From: Bryobacteraceae bacterium
GTDB taxonomy: Bacteria > Acidobacteriota > Terriglobia > Bryobacterales > Bryobacteraceae
Direction of reading: 5' to 3'
Assembly (NCBI GenBank): GCA_030044325.1
Contig: JASHWA010000503.1
Location: 1 to 5,909, forward strand
DNA: 5,909 nucleotides
Part shown: positions 1 to 5,863 of the stretch, one piece after another
Position numbering within the stretch: the stretch's first letter is position 1
How the letters are laid out: every line of letters begins with the position of its first letter
The notes under the pieces: model-generated
Told to the model about the DNA's origin: nothing
What the model saw: only the letters and a program-made list of their open reading frames with translations
The model's database searches: none
Translations under genes and position numbers: made by a program

Positions 1-809
1 AACGACGCGATCCCCGTCGCCGCGTCCGCGTCGATCACGATGCTCCAGATGCCCTGAAAATGCACGCCCACTCGCGAAAAACTGTTCCATGCCGAAAACT
101 GTTCCGCCGGCAGCCGCTGGCCTTTCGCGTAGCGGATGTCGAGCAGATGGCCGCGGTAATTCACCACCATCAGCCCCACCAGCAGCAACGCCAGCGAAAC
201 CGCCGCGGCGCGCCGCGCGATTGTTCCCGCGATGTTAAACCACATCGCCGACGCGGCCGCGTAAAACACCCCCGCCGCGATCATCGTATCCGGACCGCCG
301 AAGGAATCGAGAAAACGGATCAGCACCAGGCACCCCGCCGCCGCGCCCGCCAGATCGAAAAAATACGCGCGATCCACGCGCTCGATGCTCTCCGCGATCG
401 CCAGCGAAGTAACCGCGCCCGCGAAAAAAAACGGCAGCGCCGAAACCAGGTACACCGCGGCCAGCGTCCCCGCCGTCAGATCGCCCGCGCGCGAAAGCAG
501 AAACCACAGCGACGCGATCACCGCCAGCGCATTCGCCATCGCGAGCGCTCCCATCGTCGAAAACAGCTCTCCGCCGCGCGCCCGTATGGCGTAGGAAAAC
601 ACTCCGCCCGCGCCCAATCCGAACAGCGCCACCGAAATCGCCAGGAACACCAGGTGATAATAAAAAACCACGGAAAAAATTCGCGTGAGCGTCAGCTCGA
701 GCACCAGCGTCGCCAGCGTCGTGAACGCCAGCCCCAGATAAACCTGCGGCCAGCGCACCCGTGCCGTGCCGGTTTCGGTGAGAGTTGGCGAAGAACTGAC
801 CCGCGACAA
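1..809 (-). CDS. Membrane-embedded spermidine-synthase-like protein, N-terminal 269 residues (3' end outside window)
   Basis: The frame is open from 809 to the left edge. Its N-terminal half looks like the membrane domain fused to spermidine-synthase-like Rossmann proteins. Visible marks are LELTLTRIFSVVFYYHLVFL at about residues 37-55, ALFGLGAGG at 61-69, YFFDLAGAAAG at 149-159, and a soluble stretch from about 217 with WNSFSRVGV at 241-249 and IVIDADAAT at 257-265. In this family those last motifs precede the SAM- or decarboxy-SAM-binding aminopropyltransferase-like domain, which lies off the window, so catalysis cannot be judged. About six hydrophobic segments are visible. The start is uncertain: TAA closes the frame just upstream, and the only starts that keep the first helix are TTG at 809 and GTG at 758. 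TTG is preferred because it lies 4 bases after the preceding stop. The first ATG would remove the conserved region. It is the last visible gene of the operon. Family assignment is fairly sure; substrate is unknown. Confidence 0.75.
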   Translation of the reverse strand, partial: MSRVSSSPTLTETGTARVRWPQVYLGLAFTTLATLVLELTLTRIFSVVFYYHLVFLAISVALFGLGAGGVFSYAIRARGGELFSTMGALAMANALAVIASLWFLLSRAGDLTAGTLAAVYLVSALPFFFAGAVTSLAIAESIERVDRAYFFDLAGAAAGCLVLIRFLDSFGGPDTMIAAGVFYAAASAMWFNIAGTIARRAAAVSLALLLVGLMVVNYRGHLLDIRYAKGQRLPAEQFSAWNSFSRVGVHFQGIWSIVIDADAATGIAS

Positions 810-813
810 ACTA

Positions 814-1998
814 CTACTTTACCAGCGCCCGCGCCACGCCCTGAATCTGCGAAATAAAATTCAGCGCGATGCGCGAATCGATGAGCGCCATGGGAAGCGC
901 GGCGAGCCACGCCTTCTGAGGGAACTCCTCAATCGCCAGCAGCACAAAAAACGGCGTGAATCCCCGGCCGAAATTATATGCCGTCCACATCAGAGGATTC
1001 CGCACCGCAAGCGTGGAAATCCCCAGTGCGTAAGCCGCCGAAACACGCGGATTCCACCGCCGCTCCAGCGCGTATCGGATCGCGAGCGCCAGCGCGACGG
1101 CATAGCCCAATAGTGCCGCGTAATCGAAAATGATCCCCGCGGCGTTTTTGAAAGGCGTAAACGGGTAGCTCGCCGGATGAAGCGAGATGTCCATAAATCC
1201 GGCCAGCGGAACCCAGGACATGCCCACTCCGCGCGCCAGTTTTTCCACTGCGTTCGCCGCATTCAACGGAGCCGCGGGCCACGCGTTCCACAGCCGCACG
1301 TACCAGGCGAACGCCGGAAGCGCCGCCGCGACAGCGAACGCCGCCCCCGCGAATCGTTTTCGAGTCGCCAGATAAAGCGCGTAGCCGATGACGATCGGCG
1401 CGGCCTGTTCCTTGATGAGCACCGCGCAGGCGAGCAGCGCGAACACTTTCCAGCCCGGCCCCTCGATCGCGTACCACGCGAATCCCGCCACGCACGCCGC
1501 CAGCGCGACATCCACCGTCATGCGATCGATCGAAGTGAGCGTCGCCGGCGTGAACAGAAACGCGAGCCCCCACATCGCATGCCATCCGGCGCGCTCGGCC
1601 AGCCGCGCCGACCAGTACGTCCCCACAAAAATGAATCCCAGGATCACGCCGATGTAGCTGCGATGAATCCACTCGTCGCGCCCCAGCGCCAGCGACCAGG
1701 CGAGCGCGGGAACCAATATCCGTTGATAAAAAATCGCCGGCCCGATGATCGCGCCGGCCGCGCCGCGCCGCAGCCACGGATCGTGCGCGATCAGGTGATA
1801 CACCTGCCCGTCATACCCGTCGCTTTCCTGAAAAATAAACAATTTTTCGGGGCGCAGGAAATCGGGAACGGGCATGTGCGCCGCGATGCAGAACAACCCC
1901 GTCCAGTTGCCGCCGTAGTTGTAGCGCACCGTCAGGAACTGCCACGCCCACGCGATCGACACGGCCGCCGCGCCGGCAATCGCCGCGCGCAGTTTCAT
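814..1998 (-). CDS. Polytopic membrane protein, glycosyltransferase-C-like (second of a tandem paralogous pair)
   Basis: This is a 394-residue hydrophobic protein with about ten membrane segments. It is clearly homologous to the gene immediately upstream. The start is set at the ATG at 1998 because the N-terminus then aligns with the paralogue (WQFLTVRYNYGGNWTGLF at about 19-36). An earlier in-frame ATG at 2091 would add 31 Arg/Asp/Gly-rich residues that merely overlap the upstream gene. Shared motifs are GYDGQVYHLIAHDPW at 61-75, YQRILVPALAW at 91-101, SIDRMTVDVAL at 156-166 and FGRGFTPFFVLL at 343-354. An acidic residue in the first large loop, a YDGQxY..IA.DP pattern and a following R..RIL.P block resemble membrane GT-C sugar transferases that use lipid-linked donors. 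This is motif resemblance only. It carries about 11 extra residues near 240-260 compared with its partner. Its ATG shares one base with the preceding TGA, so coupled translation is likely. Function is unproven. Confidence 0.85.
   Translation of the reverse strand: MKLRAAIAGAAAVSIAWAWQFLTVRYNYGGNWTGLFCIAAHMPVPDFLRPEKLFIFQESDGYDGQVYHLIAHDPWLRRGAAGAIIGPAIFYQRILVPALAWSLALGRDEWIHRSYIGVILGFIFVGTYWSARLAERAGWHAMWGLAFLFTPATLTSIDRMTVDVALAACVAGFAWYAIEGPGWKVFALLACAVLIKEQAAPIVIGYALYLATRKRFAGAAFAVAAALPAFAWYVRLWNAWPAAPLNAANAVEKLARGVGMSWVPLAGFMDISLHPASYPFTPFKNAAGIIFDYAALLGYAVALALAIRYALERRWNPRVSAAYALGISTLAVRNPLMWTAYNFGRGFTPFFVLLAIEEFPQKAWLAALPMALIDSRIALNFISQIQGVARALVK
1774..1795. repeat. Left copy of a 22-bp direct repeat inside the tandem paralogues
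   Basis: These 22 bases are identical to 2922-2943. After one mismatch another 10 bases match (1797-1806 against 2945-2954). The repeat encodes the LIAHDPW motif of the downstream paralogue, so it reflects gene duplication plus conservation and is not a mobile repeat. Confidence 0.85.
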
Positions 1999-3149
1999 CA
2001 AAACAGCCCTCGCGCGACGCCCGCGATCTGTGCCCACAGAGTCAGCGCGATCGGCGCGTCCACCATCAGAGCCGGCAGGAATGCGAACCATCGCCGCGCC
2101 TCAAAGGACGGAATCGCCACCAGCAAAATCAGCGGCGTCAGCACGCGCCCGAACGCGTCAGCTTCTTCCCACACGCCCCGGCTGCCGATGAAAATCGCCG
2201 CCGCCGCAAGAAAATAAATCGCCGCCGCCTGCGCGTCCCATCTTCGTTGCAGCGCCATCCGCGCGGTCAGCATGAACACCATGGCGATCGCAGCCAGCGC
2301 GAGCCAATCGCAGCCCATCGCGAAATCCGCTTTCCACGCCGGTCCCGGGTTGTGCGCGGGATGAATCACGCGCTCGATGAACCCCGCCAATGGAATCCAG
2401 CTCGCATAAGACGCGACCGGCGACGCCTCCATTTTTTCGAGATAAACGAACCATCCGATCGCCGGCAGCGCCGACGCGGCGATCCATGCGGCGTCGCGAA
2501 CTTTTCGCCCGGTCAGCAGATACAGCGAATAGCCCGCGATCATCGGCAGCGCCGTTTCCCGCGTCAGCGCCGCGCATGCGAGCAGCATCGCCATCCGCCA
2601 CATGCGAACCTTCCCCGCATACAACGCGAACGCCGCCACAAACGCAGCGAGCGCGATATCCACCGTCATCCGGTCGATCGAAACGATCGTCGCCGGCAGC
2701 GCCACGAACGCCAATCCCCACGCCGCATCGAACCCCACCCGCGCCGCAACAAGCCCCATCCAGTAAATGCCTAAAAATGCGAACGCGAGAATCACGGCGA
2801 TGTACGCCTGATCGATCCACGCGTCCCGCCCCCAAGCGAGCAACCACGCAAGCGCCGGCACCAGAATCCGCTGATAACGGAACGCAGCGCCCGCGATCGC
2901 CTGGCGCGCTCCTTTTTGCATCCACGGATCGTGCGCGATCAGGCGATACACCTGACCGTCGTATCCGGCATCCTGAAAAATGTAAATGTTTTCGGATTTC
3001 AGAAAATCCGGTACGGGCAATCCCGCGCGAATTCGAAATAATGCAGTCCAATTTCCGCCGTAATTATAATGAACCGTCAAAAACTGCCACAACCACAGCG
3101 CCGCGACGGCGGCCAGCGCCACAACCGCCGCTTTCCTCGAAGCGCTCAT
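1998..3149 (-). CDS. Polytopic membrane protein, glycosyltransferase-C-like (first of a tandem paralogous pair)
   Basis: This is a complete 383-residue membrane protein with about ten hydrophobic segments and a short basic N-terminus (MSASRK) before the first helix. Diagnostic stretches are WQFLTVHYNYGGNWTALF at about 21-38, GYDGQVYRLIAHDPW at 62-76, RYQRILVPALAWLLAWGRD at 91-109, SIDRMTVDIAL at 157-167, LTRETALP at 195-202 and FGRVLTPLILL at 333-343. The conserved Asp residues in the first extracytoplasmic loop, the RILVPAL block and the mid-protein TRE motif are reminiscent of GT-C-type glycosyl- or mannosyltransferases. No known family member is recognised with certainty, so a general polytopic membrane protein is the safe call. 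The ATG follows the transporter's TAG with no bases between, and its own TGA overlaps the next ATG by one base. It therefore sits inside a tightly packed operon and probably arose with its neighbour by duplication. Confidence 0.88.
   Translation of the reverse strand: MSASRKAAVVALAAVAALWLWQFLTVHYNYGGNWTALFRIRAGLPVPDFLKSENIYIFQDAGYDGQVYRLIAHDPWMQKGARQAIAGAAFRYQRILVPALAWLLAWGRDAWIDQAYIAVILAFAFLGIYWMGLVAARVGFDAAWGLAFVALPATIVSIDRMTVDIALAAFVAAFALYAGKVRMWRMAMLLACAALTRETALPMIAGYSLYLLTGRKVRDAAWIAASALPAIGWFVYLEKMEASPVASYASWIPLAGFIERVIHPAHNPGPAWKADFAMGCDWLALAAIAMVFMLTARMALQRRWDAQAAAIYFLAAAAIFIGSRGVWEEADAFGRVLTPLILLVAIPSFEARRWFAFLPALMVDAPIALTLWAQIAGVARGLF
2922..2943. repeat. Right copy of the 22-bp direct repeat inside the tandem paralogues
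   Basis: This is an exact partner of 1774-1795, offset by 1148 bp, which is about one gene length. It encodes LIAHDPW in the upstream paralogue. It could serve as short homology for recombination between the two genes, but no sign of such an event is visible. Confidence 0.85.
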
Positions 3150-5183
3150 CTACATCATCGCGGCCGGTGGCGCGGGATCCTCGGGACGTCCGGCATTCTG
3201 CAGCGGCACCCGAATCATGAGGAACGCCAGCAGTAAAAGCACGATAAATCCCGCTAAATATGACGGATCTTTGAAAAATGCGTAGATCGGAATATCTTTA
3301 AATTTGAAATAAGCGAATAATAATCCGGTCAGCGCCTCGCCCGCGATCAGACCGCTCGCGATCAGGATGCCGGTATTTTCGACGCGCGTGCGCTGCGCCT
3401 CGTTGTTCCCGGCCGCGCGGCTGCGCGAGTCCGTCACCCAGCGGATCAGCCCGCCCGCAAAAATCGCCGCCGTCGTCGCAAACGGCAGGTACATCCCGAT
3501 CGCCACCAGCATCGGGCTCTTCACCCGGATCAGGATCAGCATCACGCCCAGAAACGCGCCCGCTACCACCAGCGGCCAAGCCATCTCCCCGCCCACGATC
3601 CCCTGCGCGAGCGCCGCCATCAGTCCCGCCTGCGGAGCCGGAAGCGCCGCGCTCCCGAACCCCACGCCGCCCGATTTCAAGTCGCCCTGCTGCAAAATGT
3701 ACAGCGGGTAATACATCACCACGCTCGCCACCACCACCGCGATCAGCTCCACCATCTGGATGTAGCGCGGAGTTCCGCCGAGAATGTAGCCCGCCTTGAA
3801 ATCCTGCATCAGTTCGCCCGCGACCGCCGAGGATACGCACACCACCGCCGCCACTCCCAGCACCACCGCGACCCCGCCCGCGCCCGATACTCCCAGCGCG
3901 ACCATCAATAATGCCGCGATAATCAAGGTCGAAAGCGTCAACCCCGAAACCGGATTATTCGACGACCCGATCACCCCGCACAAATTTCCCGAAACGGTGG
4001 CGAAAACAAATCCCACGATCAGCATCACCACCGCCGCCACCACCGCGCCCAGCATCTGTCCCGAAATATAAAAATACAGCGCGATCATTCCCAAAAAAAC
4101 CAGGAAAATAAAAGAAAGCACCACTTTCGAGCTCATGTATCGCTCGTTGCGCGGGATCGACTCCATGGGCGGCGCGCCGTGCCGCACTTCCGAAATCGCG
4201 CGTCCCAGGCTCGACGTCAGGTTGCGCCCCATCTTGAACAGCGTGTACGCCGCGCCCACCATCATTCCGCCCACCGCGATCGGCCGGACGATGTATCTCC
4301 ACACCGCGGCCGCCATCGACGCCCATCCGCCGTCACCCGCGCCGGCCGGCATGAACGCTTGCAGCTGCGGGCCCAGAAAATACATCATCAACGGAACCAG
4401 CACGCCCCACGCGAGAATGCTCCCCGAAAAATTCAGCGCCGCCAGCTCCGGCCCGATCACAAATCCCACGCCGATCAGCGCGGGACTCACTGAAGGCGCC
4501 GAAACCGTCGAAATCGCGCCGGTGTGCAAAACATTTTTGCTCGCCGGCGTTCCCAATCGCAGAATGCTCTTCCCGATTTCGCCCACGCGCACCACGAAAT
4601 CCTTGTCCACCGCGTACAGCGACAATTGGCCCAGCGCCTGCACCAGCGTTCCCAGCCCGATGCTCCAGAACAGGAACCGCGCCGCGTCGGCTCCGCGCTG
4701 TCCCGCTTTATGAATCTCCGACGCCGCCACCGATTCCGGGAAGGGCAGCGTGGGATCTTCCACCAGCGCGCGCCGCACCAGCGAAACGAACAGCACACCC
4801 AGCACTGCGCCGGTCACCGTCAGTGCCGTCGTTTTCCAATACGCGTGCTGCGGATCGAACGACGTCCAGGAACCGGACATCAGAAACGCGGGAATGGTGA
4901 AGATCGCGCCCGCCGCCACCGATTCGCCGATCGACCCCGCGGTTCGCGCGATATTCTCTTCGAGCACGCTCCCTTTGAACGCGCGCAGCACCGCCATCCC
5001 GATCACCGCGGCCGGATAAGTCGCCGCGATGGTCTGCCCCGCGTGCAATCCCAGGTACGCATTCGCCGCGCCCAGCACCACCGTCATCGCCAGCCCGAGC
5101 AGCACGGCGCGTAACGTGAACTCCTTCATCTGGACGTGTTCGGGAACAAAAGGCCGGTGTTTTGTGGGAGTCGTCTGGTTCAT
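3150..5183 (-). CDS. OPT/YSL-family transporter (oligopeptide or metal-chelate transporter)
   Basis: This is a complete 677-residue inner-membrane transporter, the usual length for bacterial OPT proteins, with roughly 14-16 membrane helices. Recognisable family blocks in order are: FVPEHVQMKEFTLRAVLLG at 12-30; NAYLGLHAGQTIAATYPAAV at 41-60; NIARTAGSIGES at 77-88; LPFPESVAASEI at 146-157; SGNLCGVIGSSNNPVSG at 398-414; DFKAGYILGGTPR at 461-473; GMYLPFATTAAIFAGGLIRW at 563-582; and GILIASGLIAGEALTGLL at 605-622. Characterised members of the superfamily move short peptides, or metal-nicotianamine-type complexes in the YSL branch, by proton symport. The substrate cannot be read from this sequence. 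The ATG at 5183 puts the conserved FVPEH block at residue 12. No strong Shine-Dalgarno is visible, only GGACGAAAG 3 bases before the start. It is the first visible gene of the leftward operon, with the paralogous membrane pair directly behind it. No frameshift or missing motif was seen. Confidence 0.95.
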   Translation of the reverse strand: MNQTTPTKHRPFVPEHVQMKEFTLRAVLLGLAMTVVLGAANAYLGLHAGQTIAATYPAAVIGMAVLRAFKGSVLEENIARTAGSIGESVAAGAIFTIPAFLMSGSWTSFDPQHAYWKTTALTVTGAVLGVLFVSLVRRALVEDPTLPFPESVAASEIHKAGQRGADAARFLFWSIGLGTLVQALGQLSLYAVDKDFVVRVGEIGKSILRLGTPASKNVLHTGAISTVSAPSVSPALIGVGFVIGPELAALNFSGSILAWGVLVPLMMYFLGPQLQAFMPAGAGDGGWASMAAAVWRYIVRPIAVGGMMVGAAYTLFKMGRNLTSSLGRAISEVRHGAPPMESIPRNERYMSSKVVLSFIFLVFLGMIALYFYISGQMLGAVVAAVVMLIVGFVFATVSGNLCGVIGSSNNPVSGLTLSTLIIAALLMVALGVSGAGGVAVVLGVAAVVCVSSAVAGELMQDFKAGYILGGTPRYIQMVELIAVVVASVVMYYPLYILQQGDLKSGGVGFGSAALPAPQAGLMAALAQGIVGGEMAWPLVVAGAFLGVMLILIRVKSPMLVAIGMYLPFATTAAIFAGGLIRWVTDSRSRAAGNNEAQRTRVENTGILIASGLIAGEALTGLLFAYFKFKDIPIYAFFKDPSYLAGFIVLLLLAFLMIRVPLQNAGRPEDPAPPAAMM

Positions 5184-5263
5184 TCGCTTTCGTCCAAGAG
5201 CACGATGATATCAGTGTTACGGGTGGCCCGCTCATTCTCCAGGAGCTTCTTGAAAAAGGACAG
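5180..5263 (-). other. 27-codon open frame abutting the OPT start (leader peptide or gene remnant)
   Basis: On the minus strand the frame is open from a TAA at 5296-5294 down to a TGA at 5182-5180 that overlaps the OPT ATG as ATGA. From a possible CTG at 5263 it reads LSFFKKLLENERATRNTD followed by IIVLLDESE, which has the balanced composition of a real protein rather than the Arg/Gly/Ala-rich look of shadow frames here. There is no ATG, GTG or upstream TTG start and no convincing ribosome site. It could be a leader peptide coupled to transporter translation, the tail of a decayed upstream gene, or chance. The proposed OPT promoter lies inside it, which argues against it being translated from that promoter. 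Confidence 0.25.
5205..5213 (-). promoter_or_regulatory. Candidate extended -10 promoter for the OPT operon
   Basis: Read leftward, TGATATCAT has the form TGnTATCAT, an extended -10 with five of six bases of TATAAT. Transcription would start near 5198, leaving a leader of about 15 bases before the OPT ATG. No good -35 hexamer lies at the usual spacing, which extended -10 promoters can tolerate. The 8-bp palindrome TGATATCA (5206-5213) overlaps it. Confidence 0.4.
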
Positions 5264-5349
5264 GCTACTCGCCCTGCCGCCCCACGCACTCCATTACCCG
5301 TGGCGCCCCCATCGGCCCCAGCCGCCTGAGGCGCGACAGTCATGGAGCG

Positions 5350-5367
5350 CGTTGGTTGCAACCAGCG
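5350..5367. promoter_or_regulatory. Palindromic site upstream of the small membrane protein gene (operator candidate)
   Basis: TGGTTGCAACCA at 5353-5364 is a perfect 12-bp inverted repeat. With one mismatched pair it extends to 18 bp (CG...CG at the ends). It sits just upstream of the putative rightward promoter and about 140 bp from the proposed OPT start site, so a dimeric regulator could act on either side. Its 10-bp core GGTTGCAACC occurs again at 5854-5863. A second, weaker inverted element, CGCCTGAGGCG, lies nearby at 5323-5333. Confidence 0.4.
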
Positions 5368-5369
5368 TA

Positions 5370-5395
5370 TTGACGCCGGAGAAGCGTGTTAAAAT
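5370..5395 (+). promoter_or_regulatory. Candidate promoter for the 109-residue membrane protein gene
   Basis: TGTTAAAAT at 5387-5395 is an extended -10 (TGn plus TAAAAT, five of six consensus bases). TTGACG at 5370-5375 looks like a -35 but is only 14 bases away, shorter than the usual 16-18, so the extended -10 would have to carry most of the activity. The expected start is near 5402, giving a leader of about 30 bases. Confidence 0.5.
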
Positions 5396-5420
5396 GACGG
5401 TGTCGGATACCGCGATCGCA

Positions 5421-5425
5421 AGGAG
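5421..5425 (+). promoter_or_regulatory. Ribosome binding site deciding the start at 5432
   Basis: AGGAG, within AGGAGAGAG, lies 6 bases before the ATG at 5432. It is the best Shine-Dalgarno in the window and strongly supports translation of this small gene. Confidence 0.8.
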
Positions 5426-5431
5426 AGAGCG

Positions 5432-5761
5432 ATGAGCCAAGACTCCGGCCGTCCGCAAATCAACATCTCGAAGATCGTCGTAGGTGGAGGCGTCGCCGGC
5501 GCGATTTTCGCGATCGGCAGCATGCTCATCTTCCTCACCGGTCTTCCCATGTTGCGCTATTTCTTCCTTGTGGCCATCGTCCTCGGGTGCGCGGTCGCAT
5601 TGATCCTGCGCCTCTCGCGGCGCGAAACTCCCGGCACGCCCTGGATTTCCGCGGCTACCGGGACAACACCCGATCCTGCTTCCTGCGAAAACGCATCTCC
5701 CGAGCGCCCCAAGGATCCGCCCTCAATTACCCGCTTGGATACCGCGCAAAATCCGCGTTGA
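5432..5761 (+). CDS. Small two-helix membrane protein of unknown function
   Basis: This is a 109-residue protein not recognised as any named family. The N-terminal 14 residues are polar. Two hydrophobic segments follow, at about 15-36 (IVVGGGVAGAIFAIGSMLIF and onward) and 41-59 (LRYFFLVAIVLGCAVALIL), joined by a short TGLPM turn. An Arg-rich border, RLSRRE, lies at about 60-65, and a proline/serine-rich, probably disordered tail runs from 66 to 109. By the positive-inside rule both ends should be cytoplasmic, with a tight periplasmic hairpin. It is transcribed divergently from the transporter operon, has its own promoter-like sequence and ribosome site, and is followed 5 bases after the stop by a strong hairpin, so it looks monocistronic. 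The coding start is well supported by the Shine-Dalgarno. The weakly patterned C-terminal third could mean rapid divergence. Confidence 0.75.
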   Translation: MSQDSGRPQINISKIVVGGGVAGAIFAIGSMLIFLTGLPMLRYFFLVAIVLGCAVALILRLSRRETPGTPWISAATGTTPDPASCENASPERPKDPPSITRLDTAQNPR

Positions 5762-5766
5762 CAGAG

Positions 5767-5786
5767 CCGCGCCAGCAATGGCGCGG
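5767..5786 (+). terminator. Stem-loop after the small membrane protein gene, probable terminator
   Basis: CCGCGCCA and TGGCGCGG form a perfect 8-bp, GC-rich stem closed by the tetraloop GCAA, a stabilising GNRA loop. It begins 5 bases after the stop codon. The tail (GTTCT) is poor in T, so it may be a weak intrinsic terminator or mainly a 3'-end-protecting hairpin. Confidence 0.55.
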
Positions 5787-5853
5787 GTTCTACCCTGACG
5801 CCCCGAGATCCCCCAGACCGCGCGACTCAACGCGGACATAGTACACTGCTCCC

Positions 5854-5863
5854 GGTTGCAACC
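5854..5863. promoter_or_regulatory. Second copy of the GGTTGCAACC palindrome
   Basis: This is a perfect 10-bp palindrome identical to 5354-5363 and exactly 500 bp from it. It lies in the 148-bp non-coding stretch (5762-5909) at the right end. An extended -10-like TGCTAGCCT follows at 5871-5879, so it may mark the control region of a gene that begins past the window. Confidence 0.35.

Noticed and set aside
60..857. Plus-strand open frame of 265 codons at the left end
   Set aside because: It is very rich in Arg, Gln and His and lies antisense to the spermidine-synthase-like gene, whose frame carries recognisable family motifs.
1999..2091. Upstream ATG extending the second paralogue by 31 residues
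   Set aside because: The extension is Arg/Asp/Gly-rich, overlaps the preceding gene and is absent from the paralogue. The ATG at 1998 gives the matching N-terminus.
1177..2217. Long plus-strand open frame (346 codons) opposite the two paralogues
   Set aside because: Its product is Arg/His/Gln-rich without domains, while the minus strand shows clear membrane proteins with motifs conserved between paralogues. It is an antisense shadow caused by GC-rich codon use.
3238..3330. AT-richer patch near the end of the OPT gene
   Set aside because: It encodes the in-frame segment YFKFKDIPIYAFFKDP and is explained by Phe, Lys, Ile and Tyr codons; no sign of inserted DNA.
4524..5114. Plus-strand open frame of 196 codons opposite the OPT gene
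   Set aside because: It is an antisense shadow of a strongly conserved transporter; composition is Arg/His-rich with no ribosome site.
4708..5361. Minus-strand open frame of 217 codons overlapping the OPT start
   Set aside because: Most of it is out of frame with the OPT gene and it has no recognisable domain. Only a possible short upstream segment is kept as a finding.
5136..5435. Plus-strand open frame of 99 codons across the divergent region
   Set aside because: It starts inside the OPT gene, has no ribosome site and runs through both promoter-like regions into the start of the next gene.
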